The notes below the pieces were generated by a model that saw nothing but the letters and a program-made list of their open reading frames with translations, ran no database searches and was not told where the DNA came from. From assembly GCA_963830565.1 (NCBI GenBank), contig CAWHMO010000014.1, positions 1 through 64,000 of the forward strand: DNA of 64,000 bases, written 5' to 3'. A program made the position numbers and the translations under genes. Positions 44,773-54,403 of the stretch are shown one piece after another. Numbering within the stretch: the first letter of the stretch is position 1; each line of letters opens with the position of its first letter. The DNA is from DATFDN01 sp963830565. GTDB taxonomy: Bacteria; Pseudomonadota; Alphaproteobacteria; Acetobacterales; Acetobacteraceae.

Positions 44773-45423
44773 ATGGATTGGCAGCAGCGGATTGATAGAT
44801 ATGTGCGGGAGACCGGGTTCCCTCGCAGCTTGTTCATCGGGGAAGACGGCCGCGTGGTGGGCACCTGGATCATGGGCAACGACTACCGCGTGAGGTCCTC
44901 CTATTATGGCGGCTACCCGGCTGGGTATCTCAGGCGTGTCCGCGCCCTCTTTCCCGAGAAGCGGCGCGCGCTGCACCTGTTCAGCGGCAAGGTGGATCTC
45001 GCCACCTTCCCCGGCGACACCGTGGACATCAACCGCGCCTTGCAGCCGACCTATGTGGACGACGCGCAAAGCTTGAAGCGCGTTCCGCTCGACAGATACG
45101 ATTTGGTGCTGGCCGATCCGCCCTACAGCGTGGAAGACGCGAACCGGTATCAGACCACGATGATCAAACGGAACAGCGTTATGCGCGCCCTGCGACGCTT
45201 GTCGCCCGGCGCGCATGTGGTGTGGCTGGATCAGGTGCTCCCGATGTATCGCAAGGACGCTTTCGCCGTGGATGCGGTGATCGGCATGGTCAAGAGCACC
45301 AATCACCGCTTCCGCGTCGTCACCGTGTTCCGGCGCCTGCCAGCCAACGCGGAGCTACAAGCCAAGAAGCTCGCGCAGCGAACGGATGAACGCTTTCCGC
45401 AGGCGGCCCTGGAATCCACCTGA
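44773..45423 (+). CDS. Orphan DPPY-type DNA (adenine) methyltransferase-like protein
   Basis: The 216-residue protein has LHLFSGK resembling a SAM-binding motif I and VLADPPYSV, the DPPY motif IV of amino-methyltransferases. The segment LSPGAHVVWLDQVLPMY and the C-terminal strand FRVVTVFRRLP fit the fold. It lacks a separate target-recognition domain. No restriction endonuclease or recombinase adjoins it. ATG 44773 is preferred over 44770 because GGAGGG at 44762-44767 is spaced better. Adenine specificity is inferred from DPPY. Confidence 0.72.
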   Translation: MDWQQRIDRYVRETGFPRSLFIGEDGRVVGTWIMGNDYRVRSSYYGGYPAGYLRRVRALFPEKRRALHLFSGKVDLATFPGDTVDINRALQPTYVDDAQSLKRVPLDRYDLVLADPPYSVEDANRYQTTMIKRNSVMRALRRLSPGAHVVWLDQVLPMYRKDAFAVDAVIGMVKSTNHRFRVVTVFRRLPANAELQAKKLAQRTDERFPQAALEST

Positions 45424-45655
45424 GCCATACTGGGTCATGTGGCGCGTTGCGCTGGACGATGCCCCTTTTGTGGCTGGTCAGCATCCAGATTGCAAGCAGC
45501 CACTTCGGCGCCGGCCGAATTCGTGCCCTCAGCAATGCGGCTGGGACCAACAGCAGTCGCATCGTCGTGCTGCGCGGACATTGTCGCACTTGGACTTCGC
45601 CCGGACCAGCTTGACCGCGTTGCGCCGACAGGTACTCTGCCCTTTAGGAGGGGCC

Positions 45656-46651
45656 ATGCATTTCGGCCTGTTTGGCGGCGCGCGGACGAAGCGAGGACAA
45701 AATCTCGGCACTGGGGATAGCCACTCCTATCGCGGCTTCATCGAGTACGTGGTCGAGGCGGAGCGGCTCGGTTTCGACAGCGTATTCCTGGTCGAGCATC
45801 ATTTCACCGGCCAGGGTCAGGTCTCCGCCTCGCTGACGTTGCTCGCCTATCTCGCCGCGCGCACCAGCCGCATCCGACTAGGCACCGCCGTCATCGTCCT
45901 GCCCTGGCACAACCCGGTGCTGATTGCCGAGCAGGCGGCGACGCTCGATCTGCTGTCGGGCGGGCGGCTCGACTTCGGCGTCGGCAAGGGCTATCGCGCC
46001 GCCGAGTTCGACGGGTTCTGCATTCCCCAGGACGAGGCCGGCGCGCGCTTCGACGAGGCGATCGCGGTGATTCGCAAGGCGTGGACCAGCGAGGGACGGT
46101 TCTCGCATCAAGGCGCGCGCTGGCGTTACCACGACATCGTGGTCGAACCCCCGCCGGTGCAGCGCCCGCACCCGCCGTTGTGGCTCGCCGCCGGCAGCCC
46201 CAAGTCCGTCCGCCGCGCGGCGCGCGAAGGCTTCAACCTGCTGCTTGATCAGCTCGGCTCGGTGCGTCTGACACTGGAACGCGTGGCGATCTTCCGCGAG
46301 GAATGCGCCCGGGCCGGCCGCGCCTACCATCCCGGCATGGTCGCCGTGGCGCGCGCGATGCAGATGATCCGCACCGAGGCCGAGCGCGAGGCGGCATTCG
46401 AGACGCGACGCCAAGTGCTGAGCGTGATCGGCGATCTCGCGCGCGGCGAACGCCCACCCGAGGACGTGCGCGCCGATGACGCGCCGCTGCTCGGCACGAA
46501 GGAGGAGATCATCGCGCGCCTGCACCGCTTGCGCGAAGGCGGCGTGGAGCGGATCCTGCTGGTTGATCCGAAGGCATCGCTCGGCGGGCTGCGCGATTTC
46601 GCCGAGGCGGTGATGCCGGCGTTCCAGCCGCGCCGCGCGGCCGCGGAATAG
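45656..46651 (+). CDS. LLM-class flavin-dependent oxidoreductase
   Basis: The 331-residue protein has the luciferase-like motifs LGFDSVFLVEHHFTGQG, RIRLGTAVIVLPWHNPVLIA, LDLLSGGRLDFGVGKGYR and RPHPPLWLAAGSPKSV. ATG 45656 follows an AGGAGGGG ribosome site. It is followed after ten bases by the intradiol dioxygenase gene, implying a joint role in aromatic oxidation. Substrate unknown. Confidence 0.88.
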   Translation: MHFGLFGGARTKRGQNLGTGDSHSYRGFIEYVVEAERLGFDSVFLVEHHFTGQGQVSASLTLLAYLAARTSRIRLGTAVIVLPWHNPVLIAEQAATLDLLSGGRLDFGVGKGYRAAEFDGFCIPQDEAGARFDEAIAVIRKAWTSEGRFSHQGARWRYHDIVVEPPPVQRPHPPLWLAAGSPKSVRRAAREGFNLLLDQLGSVRLTLERVAIFREECARAGRAYHPGMVAVARAMQMIRTEAEREAAFETRRQVLSVIGDLARGERPPEDVRADDAPLLGTKEEIIARLHRLREGGVERILLVDPKASLGGLRDFAEAVMPAFQPRRAAAE

Positions 46652-46661
46652 GGGAAACGCA

Positions 46662-47561
46662 ATGGACGACCTCAGCGTATCGACCGTGACCCAGGCGGCG
46701 ATCGACCAGATGTCCGGGACGTCCGATCCGCGCCTGCGCGAGGTCATGGAGAGCCTGGTCCGCCACCTGCACGGCTTTGCCCGCGAAGTGCGGCTCACGC
46801 CGGACGAATGGCTGGAGGCGATCGGGTTCCTGACCCGCGTCGGACAGGCCTGCTCGCCGACCCGCCAGGAATTCATCCTGCTGTCCGACGTGCTCGGATT
46901 GTCGGCGCTGATCCATCTGATGCACGACGCGGCGGCGCCGGAGACCGGGACGGAGAGCAGCCTGCTCGGGCCGTTTTATCGCCAGGACGCGCCGGAGATC
47001 CCGCTCGGCGGCAGCCTCGCGCGCCATGCGACCGGGCCGGAGTTGTTGCTGTATGGCCAGGTGAGCGACAACGAAGGCCGTCCGATACCGGAAGCATGGG
47101 TGCAGTTGTGGCAGACGGATGCGGAGGGTCACTACGATCTTCAGGCGCGCGATGCCGTGATCGACATGCGGGGCAACGTGCGCTGTGACGCCCAGGGGCG
47201 GTTCCATGTGCGCACGTTGATCCCGCTTGGCTACTCGATCCCGATGGATGGGCCGGTGGGCGCGCTGGTGCGCCAGCAAGGGCGCCACGGATGCCGCCCG
47301 GCGCATATCCATGTGCTGATCGGCGCGCCAGGGTATCGGGAGCTGGTCACCGCGCTCTATTTCAGCGACGACCCGCACATCGCCAGCGACACGGTGTTCG
47401 GTGTGTCCAAGGCGCTTGTGGTGCGGCCGCGCGCCGCCGATCCCGAGGCGCCGATCCAGGGCATTCCCGCGGTGCGCTATGATTTCCGGCTGGGCCGCGC
47501 ACAGGGCGAGGGCTCGGGGCGGGTGGGCGCTGACCCGCAACAGGTCATGGCGGCGGAGTGA
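46662..47561 (+). CDS. Intradiol ring-cleavage dioxygenase (catechol/hydroxyquinol type)
   Basis: The 299-residue protein has an N-terminal helical linker domain (about residues 20-95) and the intradiol core. Iron ligands are Tyr158 (GHYDLQ), Tyr191 (GYSIPMDGP), His215 and His217 (RPAHIHV). The layout matches catechol 1,2-dioxygenase and hydroxyquinol 1,2-dioxygenase, which open the ring between hydroxyls to give muconates or maleylacetates. It is the second gene of an operon with an LLM monooxygenase. The exact catechol cannot be assigned. Confidence 0.9.
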   Translation: MDDLSVSTVTQAAIDQMSGTSDPRLREVMESLVRHLHGFAREVRLTPDEWLEAIGFLTRVGQACSPTRQEFILLSDVLGLSALIHLMHDAAAPETGTESSLLGPFYRQDAPEIPLGGSLARHATGPELLLYGQVSDNEGRPIPEAWVQLWQTDAEGHYDLQARDAVIDMRGNVRCDAQGRFHVRTLIPLGYSIPMDGPVGALVRQQGRHGCRPAHIHVLIGAPGYRELVTALYFSDDPHIASDTVFGVSKALVVRPRAADPEAPIQGIPAVRYDFRLGRAQGEGSGRVGADPQQVMAAE

Positions 47562-47793
47562 TGCCGGGTCCTTTATTCTGACCGCGGCGGTCATTCCCGC
47601 AGGAAGCGGCAGATAGAACCCGCTCCTGCAATGGCCTTGGCATTGTAGGAGCCGCAACTCTGGGTCGTCATCGTCATCCCTTGCGCATCGATCGGCAGCC
47701 GACCGAGTTCAAGCCGGGATATGATGCGGTCGCTTGGCGCCAAGCGCGCCCGGGCCGCTTAGCTAACGTAAACCGTTCCATGCCCGAGGGGCG

Positions 47794-48529
47794 ATGATGA
47801 CAAGAACTGCCGACCACGAACATTGGTCCCGTGTTTTCAACGAGTGGATCGCATGGGCGCGCGCCCCAAATCACGACGCATTCTGGGCTTATCGGGACTT
47901 GTTGACTGCTTTCATTGGTCGCGGCGCAGGCGAAGCGCTCGACGTAGGGTGCGGGGAAGGACGCGTCTCGCGCGAGTTGAAGGCCTGCGGCTACAGGGTC
48001 ATCGCATCGGACCCGGTCTGTGAACTGGTGGACGCGGCCAAGGAAGCGCGATCGGCTGACGGCTATGCCGTCGCGTCCGGGATCGACCTGCCGTTCGAGG
48101 ACGCCCGCTTCGATCTTGTCATGGCTTACAACGTGTTGATGGACATCGAAGATGTCCCGGCAATCCTGAAGAGAGATCAGACGCGTCCTGCGACCCGCAG
48201 GAATGCTGGTGATCTCGATCGTGCATCCGTTTTCGGATCGCGGGCGCTTCGCCACTACGGAGCCAACTTCTCCCTTTGTCATCCAAGACACTTACTTTGG
48301 CCGGAAGCGGTTTGAACACACGGAAGAGCGCAACGGCCTTCGGATGCGTTTCGCCGGGTGGTCGAGACCTCTGGAAGCCTACGCAACTGCGTTGGAGGAT
48401 GCGGGGCTCGCAATCACGTCTCTCCGCGAACCCATTCCCGACGCCGGCAACGGAGGGGATCGCATGCAGCGCTGGACCCGCATTCCCCTGTTTCTCTGGC
48501 TGAAGGCGCGGCCTTTGGCGTTGAGATGA
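47794..48529 (+). pseudogene. SAM-dependent class I methyltransferase with a frameshift
   Basis: The N-terminal part (from ATG 47794) has the SAM motif GEALDVGCGEGRVSRELK and DLPFEDARFDLVMAYNVLMD. At about 48172, within GAAGAGAGATC, one extra base shifts the frame. Dropping it continues as EIRRVLRPAGMLVISIVHPF to the stop at 48529, giving 244 residues, which is complete for the family. As written, the first frame runs on to 48315. It is followed by a gene-poor stretch. Confidence 0.8.
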
Positions 48530-48912
48530 TCCAGATGGAAGCTTGTGACCGCTTTTTTCACGTATTCTCCAGATAGTCCCACGTTCTGCTAGCGCGTGAA
48601 CGCCCTGGTGGGTGCCGCATTTGATCCGCCGGATGTGGCGGCGCGTCGTCTTCATGGCGATTACCGCCACCAAAGGGGTTACCGCACGTCGGCGACGTGC
48701 GCGGCAGATCGGACCGACATAATGCTAGCCGCCCTATGCATCGACCCACCGCTGTCGTCTCGACCCCTCCCCCAGCCCCTCCCACAAAGGGAGGGGAGCT
48801 ATTCAGTGCCGCTGGAATTGGGCCGCTGATACACACCTAGAGGATTAAGCAAGTATGAATGGATTCTGTACGTAATCGGGCCTGCGGGGCACGAATTGTA
48901 CAAAACGGACGC
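48530..48912. other. Intergenic region with a strong hairpin
   Basis: No convincing gene was found in these 383 bases. A perfect 8-bp stem CCCCTCCC / GGGAGGGG with a 5-base ACAAA loop lies at 48776-48796, preceded by more C-rich sequence. The composition is like a dispersed palindromic repeat. It could act as a transcription terminator between the methyltransferase remnant and the S41 protease, which ends nearby on the other strand. Confidence 0.6.
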
Positions 48913-50413
48913 CTACGGTGCCGCGCTAGCCGGCAGCAGGGCGGCGGCGTAGGCACCGGGTTCTCCGATCAGCCGCAGCGCCGCGCCGAGGTCGAGCGGA
49001 GTGCCAGCGGCGGGCGGACAGGCGTCGCGGATGGCGGCGACCTCGGCCGGCGGCACTGGGGCACGAGCATCGCGTGCGCGGGCGAGGACTGGACGACATT
49101 GGCTGCACGCCGGAAGCGAGCGCGTCGAGCTGTCGGCGGACGGCGGGCTGGCCGAGACTGGTGCAGACCTGGGGCAGCACCCCCAGGCCCTGGATCGGCC
49201 AGCCGCGCGGGGCGAGCACGCAACTCCAGGTCAGTGCCAGTTCGCCGCCGTCAGGCAACCGGGTGATCGTCTGCACTAGCCCCTTGCCCGTGGTGGAGCT
49301 TCCGACGATGACGGCGCGCATCCGGTCCGCCAGCGCCGCGGCCAGGATCTCGGCGGCGCTCGCCGTCTGCTCGTCCACCATCACGACCAGCGGCCGGCCG
49401 GCTCCGATCTCGGCCGGCGTGGACGACCAGACCCGATTAGCCGCCGGGTCACGGCCGCGCGTTATCGCGACCACGCCTTCCGGCAGCAGCACGTCGGCGG
49501 CCGCGACCGCCTGTTCCACCAGCCCGCCGCCATTGCCGCGCAGGTCGAGCACGATCCCGGCGAGCGGGCGCCGACCGGCCAGATTTAGCTCCAGCGCGCT
49601 CGCCAGCCGCTCGGCCGTGCGATCGGTGAAGCTGGCAACTCGCACGATAAGCGCCGCGTCGGTGCGCGAGGCGAACACGTTTTCCTCGGGGGTTTCCGCC
49701 CGGGTCAGGATGATGCGGCGCTGGCCGCGGTCGCCCTGAACGTCGAGAGTGAGCTCGCTAGCCTCCGGACCGGCGAGCCAGGCGCTGACTTCGGCCGGGG
49801 TCGCGCCGAAGGTCGGCCGGCGGTTGACGGCCAGAAGCCGCTCGCCGTCGTGGATGCCGGCCCGTGCCGCCGGGCCGTCGGTGATCGCGTGCGCCACGAC
49901 GATCCCTTCCGGGCGCTCGCTCAACACCAGTCCAACCCCGGCCTCGCCGACCCGCCGCTCCTCCTCCTCGGATGCCTGGGTCGGCGGGACGTAGCGCGAA
50001 TAGGGGTCGAGATGAGGCAGCATGGCGTCGAAAAAGGCCTGGATCACGCCCTGGGTGCCGGACCGCCGCACGCGGGCGGATGCGGTCCAGCCGGCCTCCG
50101 CCAGCCTCGCCCCGAGCTCCGCCCACGCCTCCGGAGCGGTGGTGTCGGGCAAGGGCAGAACCAGCGGTGGCCGCCCCGGTGCAAGCAACCGGATCCCGCC
50201 GGCGCGCTCAACCACCAGGTCTGGGTCGAGAGCGGTCAGCCCGTGCAGCCCCCACATCGTCAGCTCGGGGACGGAAACCGGATCAAGCGCGCGCGGCGCG
50301 ATGAACCCGAGCGCGGCGGAAAAGACGTCGCTCGCAAGTCCGGCGTCAAACGCGGGTTCGGCGCGAGCAGGGATGACGACCAACAGCAGCAGCAGGGCCC
50401 CGAAGCGCCTCAC
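48913..50413 (-). pseudogene. S41-family C-terminal processing peptidase with a frameshift
   Basis: From ATG 50413 the product has a signal peptide, a PDZ domain (VGLVLSERPEGIVVAHAITD...ERLLAVNRRPTFG), and the S41 protease domain with LRGNGGGLVEQA, the probable nucleophile Ser in EQTASAAEILAAAL and the base Lys in SSTTGKGLVQT. Near 49090 one extra base (T on the + strand) breaks the frame. Removing it gives VLARARDARAPVPPAEVAA and so on to a stop at 48913-48915, for 499 residues. The catalytic core lies before the break. It overlaps the RNase R gene by four bases. Confidence 0.82.
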
Positions 50414-52431
50414 CTTGAGCGCGACCGCCTACGGCCCCGGCCGTCCTTCTCCGGGCGCGGTTCCCCCTGCATGAGCTGGAATGCCAGCCCGCCGGTGACC
50501 GGGCTCGCTTCGGCAAGCCGCACCTCCACGGGCTGAGCAAGGCGGAACACCAAACCGGTACGGCGGCCGGTAAGCGTCTGCTCGCGTTCGTCGTGCCACC
50601 AGAGATCATCCGGCAGCGACGAGCGGGGCACGATCCCCGTGGCGCCCGTCTCGGGCAGGGTCACGAACAGCCCGAACCGGGTGACGCCGGAGACGCGGGC
50701 CGCGAAGACGGCGCCCACCTTGTCGGCCAGAAACGCGGCGAGGTAGCGGTCGCCGGCGTCGCGCTCCGCGGCCACCGAGCGGCGTTCGGTGGCGGTGACG
50801 TGCTCGGCAGCCGCCTCCAGCCCGACCGCCTCCTCGGCTGACAGGCCGCCGGGTCCGAGCCGCAGGGCGCGAATCAGGCTGCGATGCACCAGCAGGTCGG
50901 CGTAGCGGCGGATCGGGCTGGTAAAATGCGCGTAGCGCGGCAGCGCCAGCCCGAAATGGCCGACGTTGTCGGCGCCGTACGCGGCCTGGGACTGGCTGCG
51001 CAGCATCACCTCGTTGACCAGCGGAGCCTGATCCGTATCGGCGACGGCGCGCAGCACGCGATCGAGGTCGCGCGGATGCACCTGCCCGCCTGGCGGCAGC
51101 GACACGCCCAGCCCGTGCAGGAAGCCGCGCAGGTTTTCCAGCTTCTCGGCCGAGGGCGGGGCGTGGACGCGATAGACGCAGGGCGCGTGCAGCCGTTCAA
51201 GTTCCTCGGCGGCGGCGACATTGGCGAGGATCATGAATTCCTCGATCAGCCGGTGGCTGTCGAGGCGCGCGCGCGGCTGCACGGTAGCAACGCGGCCGGC
51301 CTCATCCAGCACGATCCGCCGCTCGGGCAGATCAAGGTCCAGGGTGCCGCGCCGCTGGCGGGCAGCAAGCAGACCACGAAAGGCGCCATATAACGGCGGC
51401 AGCGGCACATCGAGCGTTTCTCCCCGATCGGCGGCCTCCTGCACCTGCTCGTAGGTCAGCCGAGCGGCGCTGCGCATCAGCCCGCGGCCGAAGCGGTGCC
51501 CGCGTTTCTCGCCGGCCGCGTCGATGCGCAGCTCGGCGAACAGACAGCCGCGCTCCTCGTTCGGGCGCAGGCTGCACCAGCCGTTCGACAGCGCCTCGGG
51601 CAGCATCGGCACGACGCGGTCCGGGAAATAGGTGCTGTTGCCGCGCTCGCGGGCCGCCTGATCGAGGGCGGTGCCAGAGCGAACGTAGTGGGCTACGTCG
51701 GCGATGGCGACGATCAGGCGCCAGCCGTCGCCGTCGGGCTCGGCGAACACGGCATCGTCGAAATCACGCGCGTCCTCGCCGTCGATGGTGACGAGCGGCA
51801 CGTCGCGAAGGTCCTCCCGCCCCGCTGCCGCCACGGCACGCGCCCGCGCCGCGGCATGAAGCGCGGCGCCGGGGAACACGTGGGGGATCGCGTGAGTGGC
51901 GATCGAGATCATGCTGATCGCGCGGGCATCGCCCATGCGCCCCAACCGCTCGACGACGCGCGCCGGGCCGGGGCCGAGCGTGCGGTGATGGCGCGGCAGC
52001 GGCTCGGCCAGCACGATCTCGCCCGGCTCGACGCCGGCCGCCTCTTCCGGCGACACCGTCCAGGCGGATTTGGCACGGCGGTCGGTGGGCTCGATCCGTC
52101 CGCCGGCCGGGGCGGAGCGGAAGACACCCAGGATGCGGCCGGGGCTTTCCGGCAAGCGCCGGACGGTGCGCCCCTCATAGCGCCCCGGTCCCGCCGGGCG
52201 CAGCCGGGCCAGCACGCGCTGACCGGGGGCGAGGGCCGCATGGCCACGCGGCTCCGGCGCCATCAGGACCAGCGGCGGCGGGCCCTCCTCGTCCCATGTC
52301 ACCGGGCGAGCCAGCGCGTCTCCGTCCGGGTCGATCCCGGTCACGAGGACCGTCGCGACCTCCCCAAGCCGTGCTCGGCCCGACCTGTCCTGCCGTGTCC
52401 GGCCGTTCCGTCTGTCTTTCCGCCCTTGCAT
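50410..52431 (-). CDS. rnr: Ribonuclease R (RNB family), N-terminally short
   Basis: The 673-residue protein has OB-fold cold-shock regions (about residues 20-170), the RNB nuclease domain with the catalytic Asp cluster DGEDARDFDDAVF, LIEEFMILANVAAAE and RYAHFTSPIRRYADLLVHR, and a C-terminal S1 domain (about 580-655) with a basic tail. It degrades structured RNA 3' to 5'. Start ATG 52431 (MQGRKDRRNGRTRQ) is the first plausible one. The helix-turn-helix domain usual at the N-terminus of RNase R is not visible upstream in any frame. Its stop overlaps the S41 protease start. Confidence 0.88.
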   Translation of the reverse strand: MQGRKDRRNGRTRQDRSGRARLGEVATVLVTGIDPDGDALARPVTWDEEGPPPLVLMAPEPRGHAALAPGQRVLARLRPAGPGRYEGRTVRRLPESPGRILGVFRSAPAGGRIEPTDRRAKSAWTVSPEEAAGVEPGEIVLAEPLPRHHRTLGPGPARVVERLGRMGDARAISMISIATHAIPHVFPGAALHAAARARAVAAAGREDLRDVPLVTIDGEDARDFDDAVFAEPDGDGWRLIVAIADVAHYVRSGTALDQAARERGNSTYFPDRVVPMLPEALSNGWCSLRPNEERGCLFAELRIDAAGEKRGHRFGRGLMRSAARLTYEQVQEAADRGETLDVPLPPLYGAFRGLLAARQRRGTLDLDLPERRIVLDEAGRVATVQPRARLDSHRLIEEFMILANVAAAEELERLHAPCVYRVHAPPSAEKLENLRGFLHGLGVSLPPGGQVHPRDLDRVLRAVADTDQAPLVNEVMLRSQSQAAYGADNVGHFGLALPRYAHFTSPIRRYADLLVHRSLIRALRLGPGGLSAEEAVGLEAAAEHVTATERRSVAAERDAGDRYLAAFLADKVGAVFAARVSGVTRFGLFVTLPETGATGIVPRSSLPDDLWWHDEREQTLTGRRTGLVFRLAQPVEVRLAEASPVTGGLAFQLMQGEPRPEKDGRGRRRSRSR

Positions 52432-52594
52432 CACGGCCGAGGCATGTTCCTTCAGGGGTATCGGGCCCGCGCGCGCCGGAATAGCGCAACGAACCCTGGA
52501 CGCCGCCATCGACCGGCGCCAAGGTCTGGCGTTCCGGGCGCTTGTGCTTGCCGCACGCCGCAACATGTAACAGGAATCAGCGGGACCATCACGC

Positions 52595-53530
52595 ATGGAC
52601 GTCATCATCGGCCAGAATCAAAATCCGGGAACCGCCGGCTCTGACATGATCGTGGAGGGCGATCAGAAGTCCTTCATGAAGGATGTGATCGAGGCCTCGC
52701 GTAAAATCCCCGTCCTGGTCGATTTCTGGGCCACCTGGTGCGGCCCGTGCAAGCAGCTCACGCCGACGCTGGAGAAGGTGGTGCGCGCGGCCGGTGGACG
52801 GGTGAAGCTGGTCAAGATCGACGTCGACAAGAACGCGGCCCTGGTCCAGCAGCTCGCGCAGCTTGGCCTGCCCCTGCAATCGGTGCCGACCGTTGCCGCC
52901 TTTTGGCAGGGCCAGATCGCCGACCTATTTCAGGGCGCGTTATCGGAATCCGAGATCCGCCGTTTCATCGAGACCTTGCTGAAGGCCGCCGGCGGGGCGA
53001 TGCCGAGCACCGATCTGCTGGTCGAGGCCAAGGCGGCGCTCGAGCAGGGCGACGGGCAGACCGCCGGCGAACTGTTCAGCACCATTCTCCAGGAGGAACC
53101 TGAAAGCCCGGAGGCATGGGGCGGGCTGGTGCGCGCGCTGCTGGCGCTCGGCCGCGAGGATGAGGCCGCCGCGGCGCTGGAACAGGTGCCACCCAAAATA
53201 GCCGAGCACGCGGAGGTCGCCGGCGCCCGCAGCGCGCTCGCGCTGGCGCAGGAAGGCCGCGCGGCATCCGCCCAGCTGACCGCGCTGCAAAAGCGGGTCG
53301 CCACCGATCCGGCGGACTTCCAGGCCCGATACGATATCGCCACGGCCTTGAACGCTACTGGGGCGCGGGCCGAGGCGGCCGAGCAGTTGCTGGAGGTGAT
53401 CCGGCGCGACCGGGGCTGGAACGACGGCGCGGCGCGCCTGCAACTCCTGAAGTTCTTCGAGGCCTGGGGCTTCGACGATCCCGCCACCATGGCAGCACGG
53501 CGCAGGCTGTCGGCCCTCCTGTTCTCTTGA
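52595..53530 (+). CDS. cnoX: Thioredoxin-TPR co-chaperone (CnoX/YbbN-type)
   Basis: The 311-residue protein has a thioredoxin domain (residues about 15-115) with the active site WCGPCK (C49, C52), followed by TPR-like helices (about 125-305). CnoX/YbbN holds oxidation-damaged proteins and passes them to chaperonins. Escherichia coli CnoX lacks the second cysteine; the CxxC here suggests redox activity as well. ATG 52595 was used. It is divergent from the RNase R gene with about 160 bases between. Confidence 0.88.
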   Translation: MDVIIGQNQNPGTAGSDMIVEGDQKSFMKDVIEASRKIPVLVDFWATWCGPCKQLTPTLEKVVRAAGGRVKLVKIDVDKNAALVQQLAQLGLPLQSVPTVAAFWQGQIADLFQGALSESEIRRFIETLLKAAGGAMPSTDLLVEAKAALEQGDGQTAGELFSTILQEEPESPEAWGGLVRALLALGREDEAAAALEQVPPKIAEHAEVAGARSALALAQEGRAASAQLTALQKRVATDPADFQARYDIATALNATGARAEAAEQLLEVIRRDRGWNDGAARLQLLKFFEAWGFDDPATMAARRRLSALLFS

Positions 53531-54195
53531 TGATGGCTTTTCACCCGAGCGCGGACGACCTGCCGGCCGAGTTTCCGATCTTTCCGCTCGAGGGTGCGCT
53601 GCTGCTGCCGCGCGGCCGCCTGCCGCTCAACATCTTCGAGCCGCGCTACCTGGCGATGACCGAGGATGCGCTGGGCGCCCGTCGGATGCTTGCCATGATC
53701 CAGCCCGACCGCACGGCGCCGGCGGCGCCCGACGGTCCTGGGCTGTTTCGGGTCGGCTGCCTGGGGCGGCTGGTCTCGTTCAGCGAGACCGACGACGGGC
53801 GCTTTCTGATCACCATGGCCGGGGTGATCCGCTTCGACATCGAGCGGGAGGTCGCGATGCGCCGGGGCTACCGGCGGGTCCGCGGCGACTTCGCCCGGTT
53901 TCTCGATGACCTTTCGCTCGATCCCCGGCCGATCGGGGTACAGCGGGAGGCGCTGATCGCGGCGCTACGAGGCTATTTCGGGCGCCGCGAGCTGGACGCG
54001 AACTGGGATGCGATCCGGCGCATCCCCGACGACATGCTGGTAGTTACGCTGGCGATGATCTGCCCCTTCGAGCCGGCCGAAAAGCAGGCGCTGCTGGAGG
54101 CACCGACGGAGGCCGAGCGCGCCTCGGCGCTGCTTGTTCTGCTGCAGATGGGCGCCGCCGCGCCGGACGACCCGGCCGGTCATACCGTGAGCTGA
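53530..54195 (+). CDS. Lon N-terminal (substrate-binding) domain protein
   Basis: The 221-residue protein corresponds to the Lon N-terminal domain only: FPIFPLEGALLLPRGRLPLNIFEPRYLAM near the start, then GRFLITMAGVIRFDIERE and a helical C-terminus. It lacks ATPase and protease parts. Such stand-alone proteins often lie beside cnoX/ybbN in alphaproteobacteria. ATG 53530 overlaps the preceding stop. Function unknown, presumably protein quality control. Confidence 0.85.
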   Translation: MMAFHPSADDLPAEFPIFPLEGALLLPRGRLPLNIFEPRYLAMTEDALGARRMLAMIQPDRTAPAAPDGPGLFRVGCLGRLVSFSETDDGRFLITMAGVIRFDIEREVAMRRGYRRVRGDFARFLDDLSLDPRPIGVQREALIAALRGYFGRRELDANWDAIRRIPDDMLVVTLAMICPFEPAEKQALLEAPTEAERASALLVLLQMGAAAPDDPAGHTVS

Positions 54196-54199
54196 GACG

Positions 54200-54403
54200 A
54201 TGAGCGACACCGATCCCACCAAACTGCCCGTACCCGTGGATCCGAGGCTCCTCGAAATTCTCGTCTGTCCGCTCACCAAGGGGCCGCTCGAATACGACCG
54301 CGCACGCGGCGAACTGGTCAGCCGCAAGGCCGGGCTCGCCTACCCGATCCGTGACGGCATTCCGATCATGCTGCCCGAGGAAGCCCGCCCGCTGGAGGGC
54401 TAA
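54200..54403 (+). CDS. Trm112-family zinc-ribbon-like protein
   Basis: The 67-residue protein has the Trm112 pattern LLEILVCPLTKGPLEYDRA ... GLAYPIRDGIPIMLPEEARPL. It acts in eukaryotes as activator of methyltransferases; bacterial roles are less clear (YcaR-like). It has one cysteine of the ribbon. It starts at ATG 54200 and its stop overlaps the next start. Confidence 0.88.
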   Translation: MSDTDPTKLPVPVDPRLLEILVCPLTKGPLEYDRARGELVSRKAGLAYPIRDGIPIMLPEEARPLEG

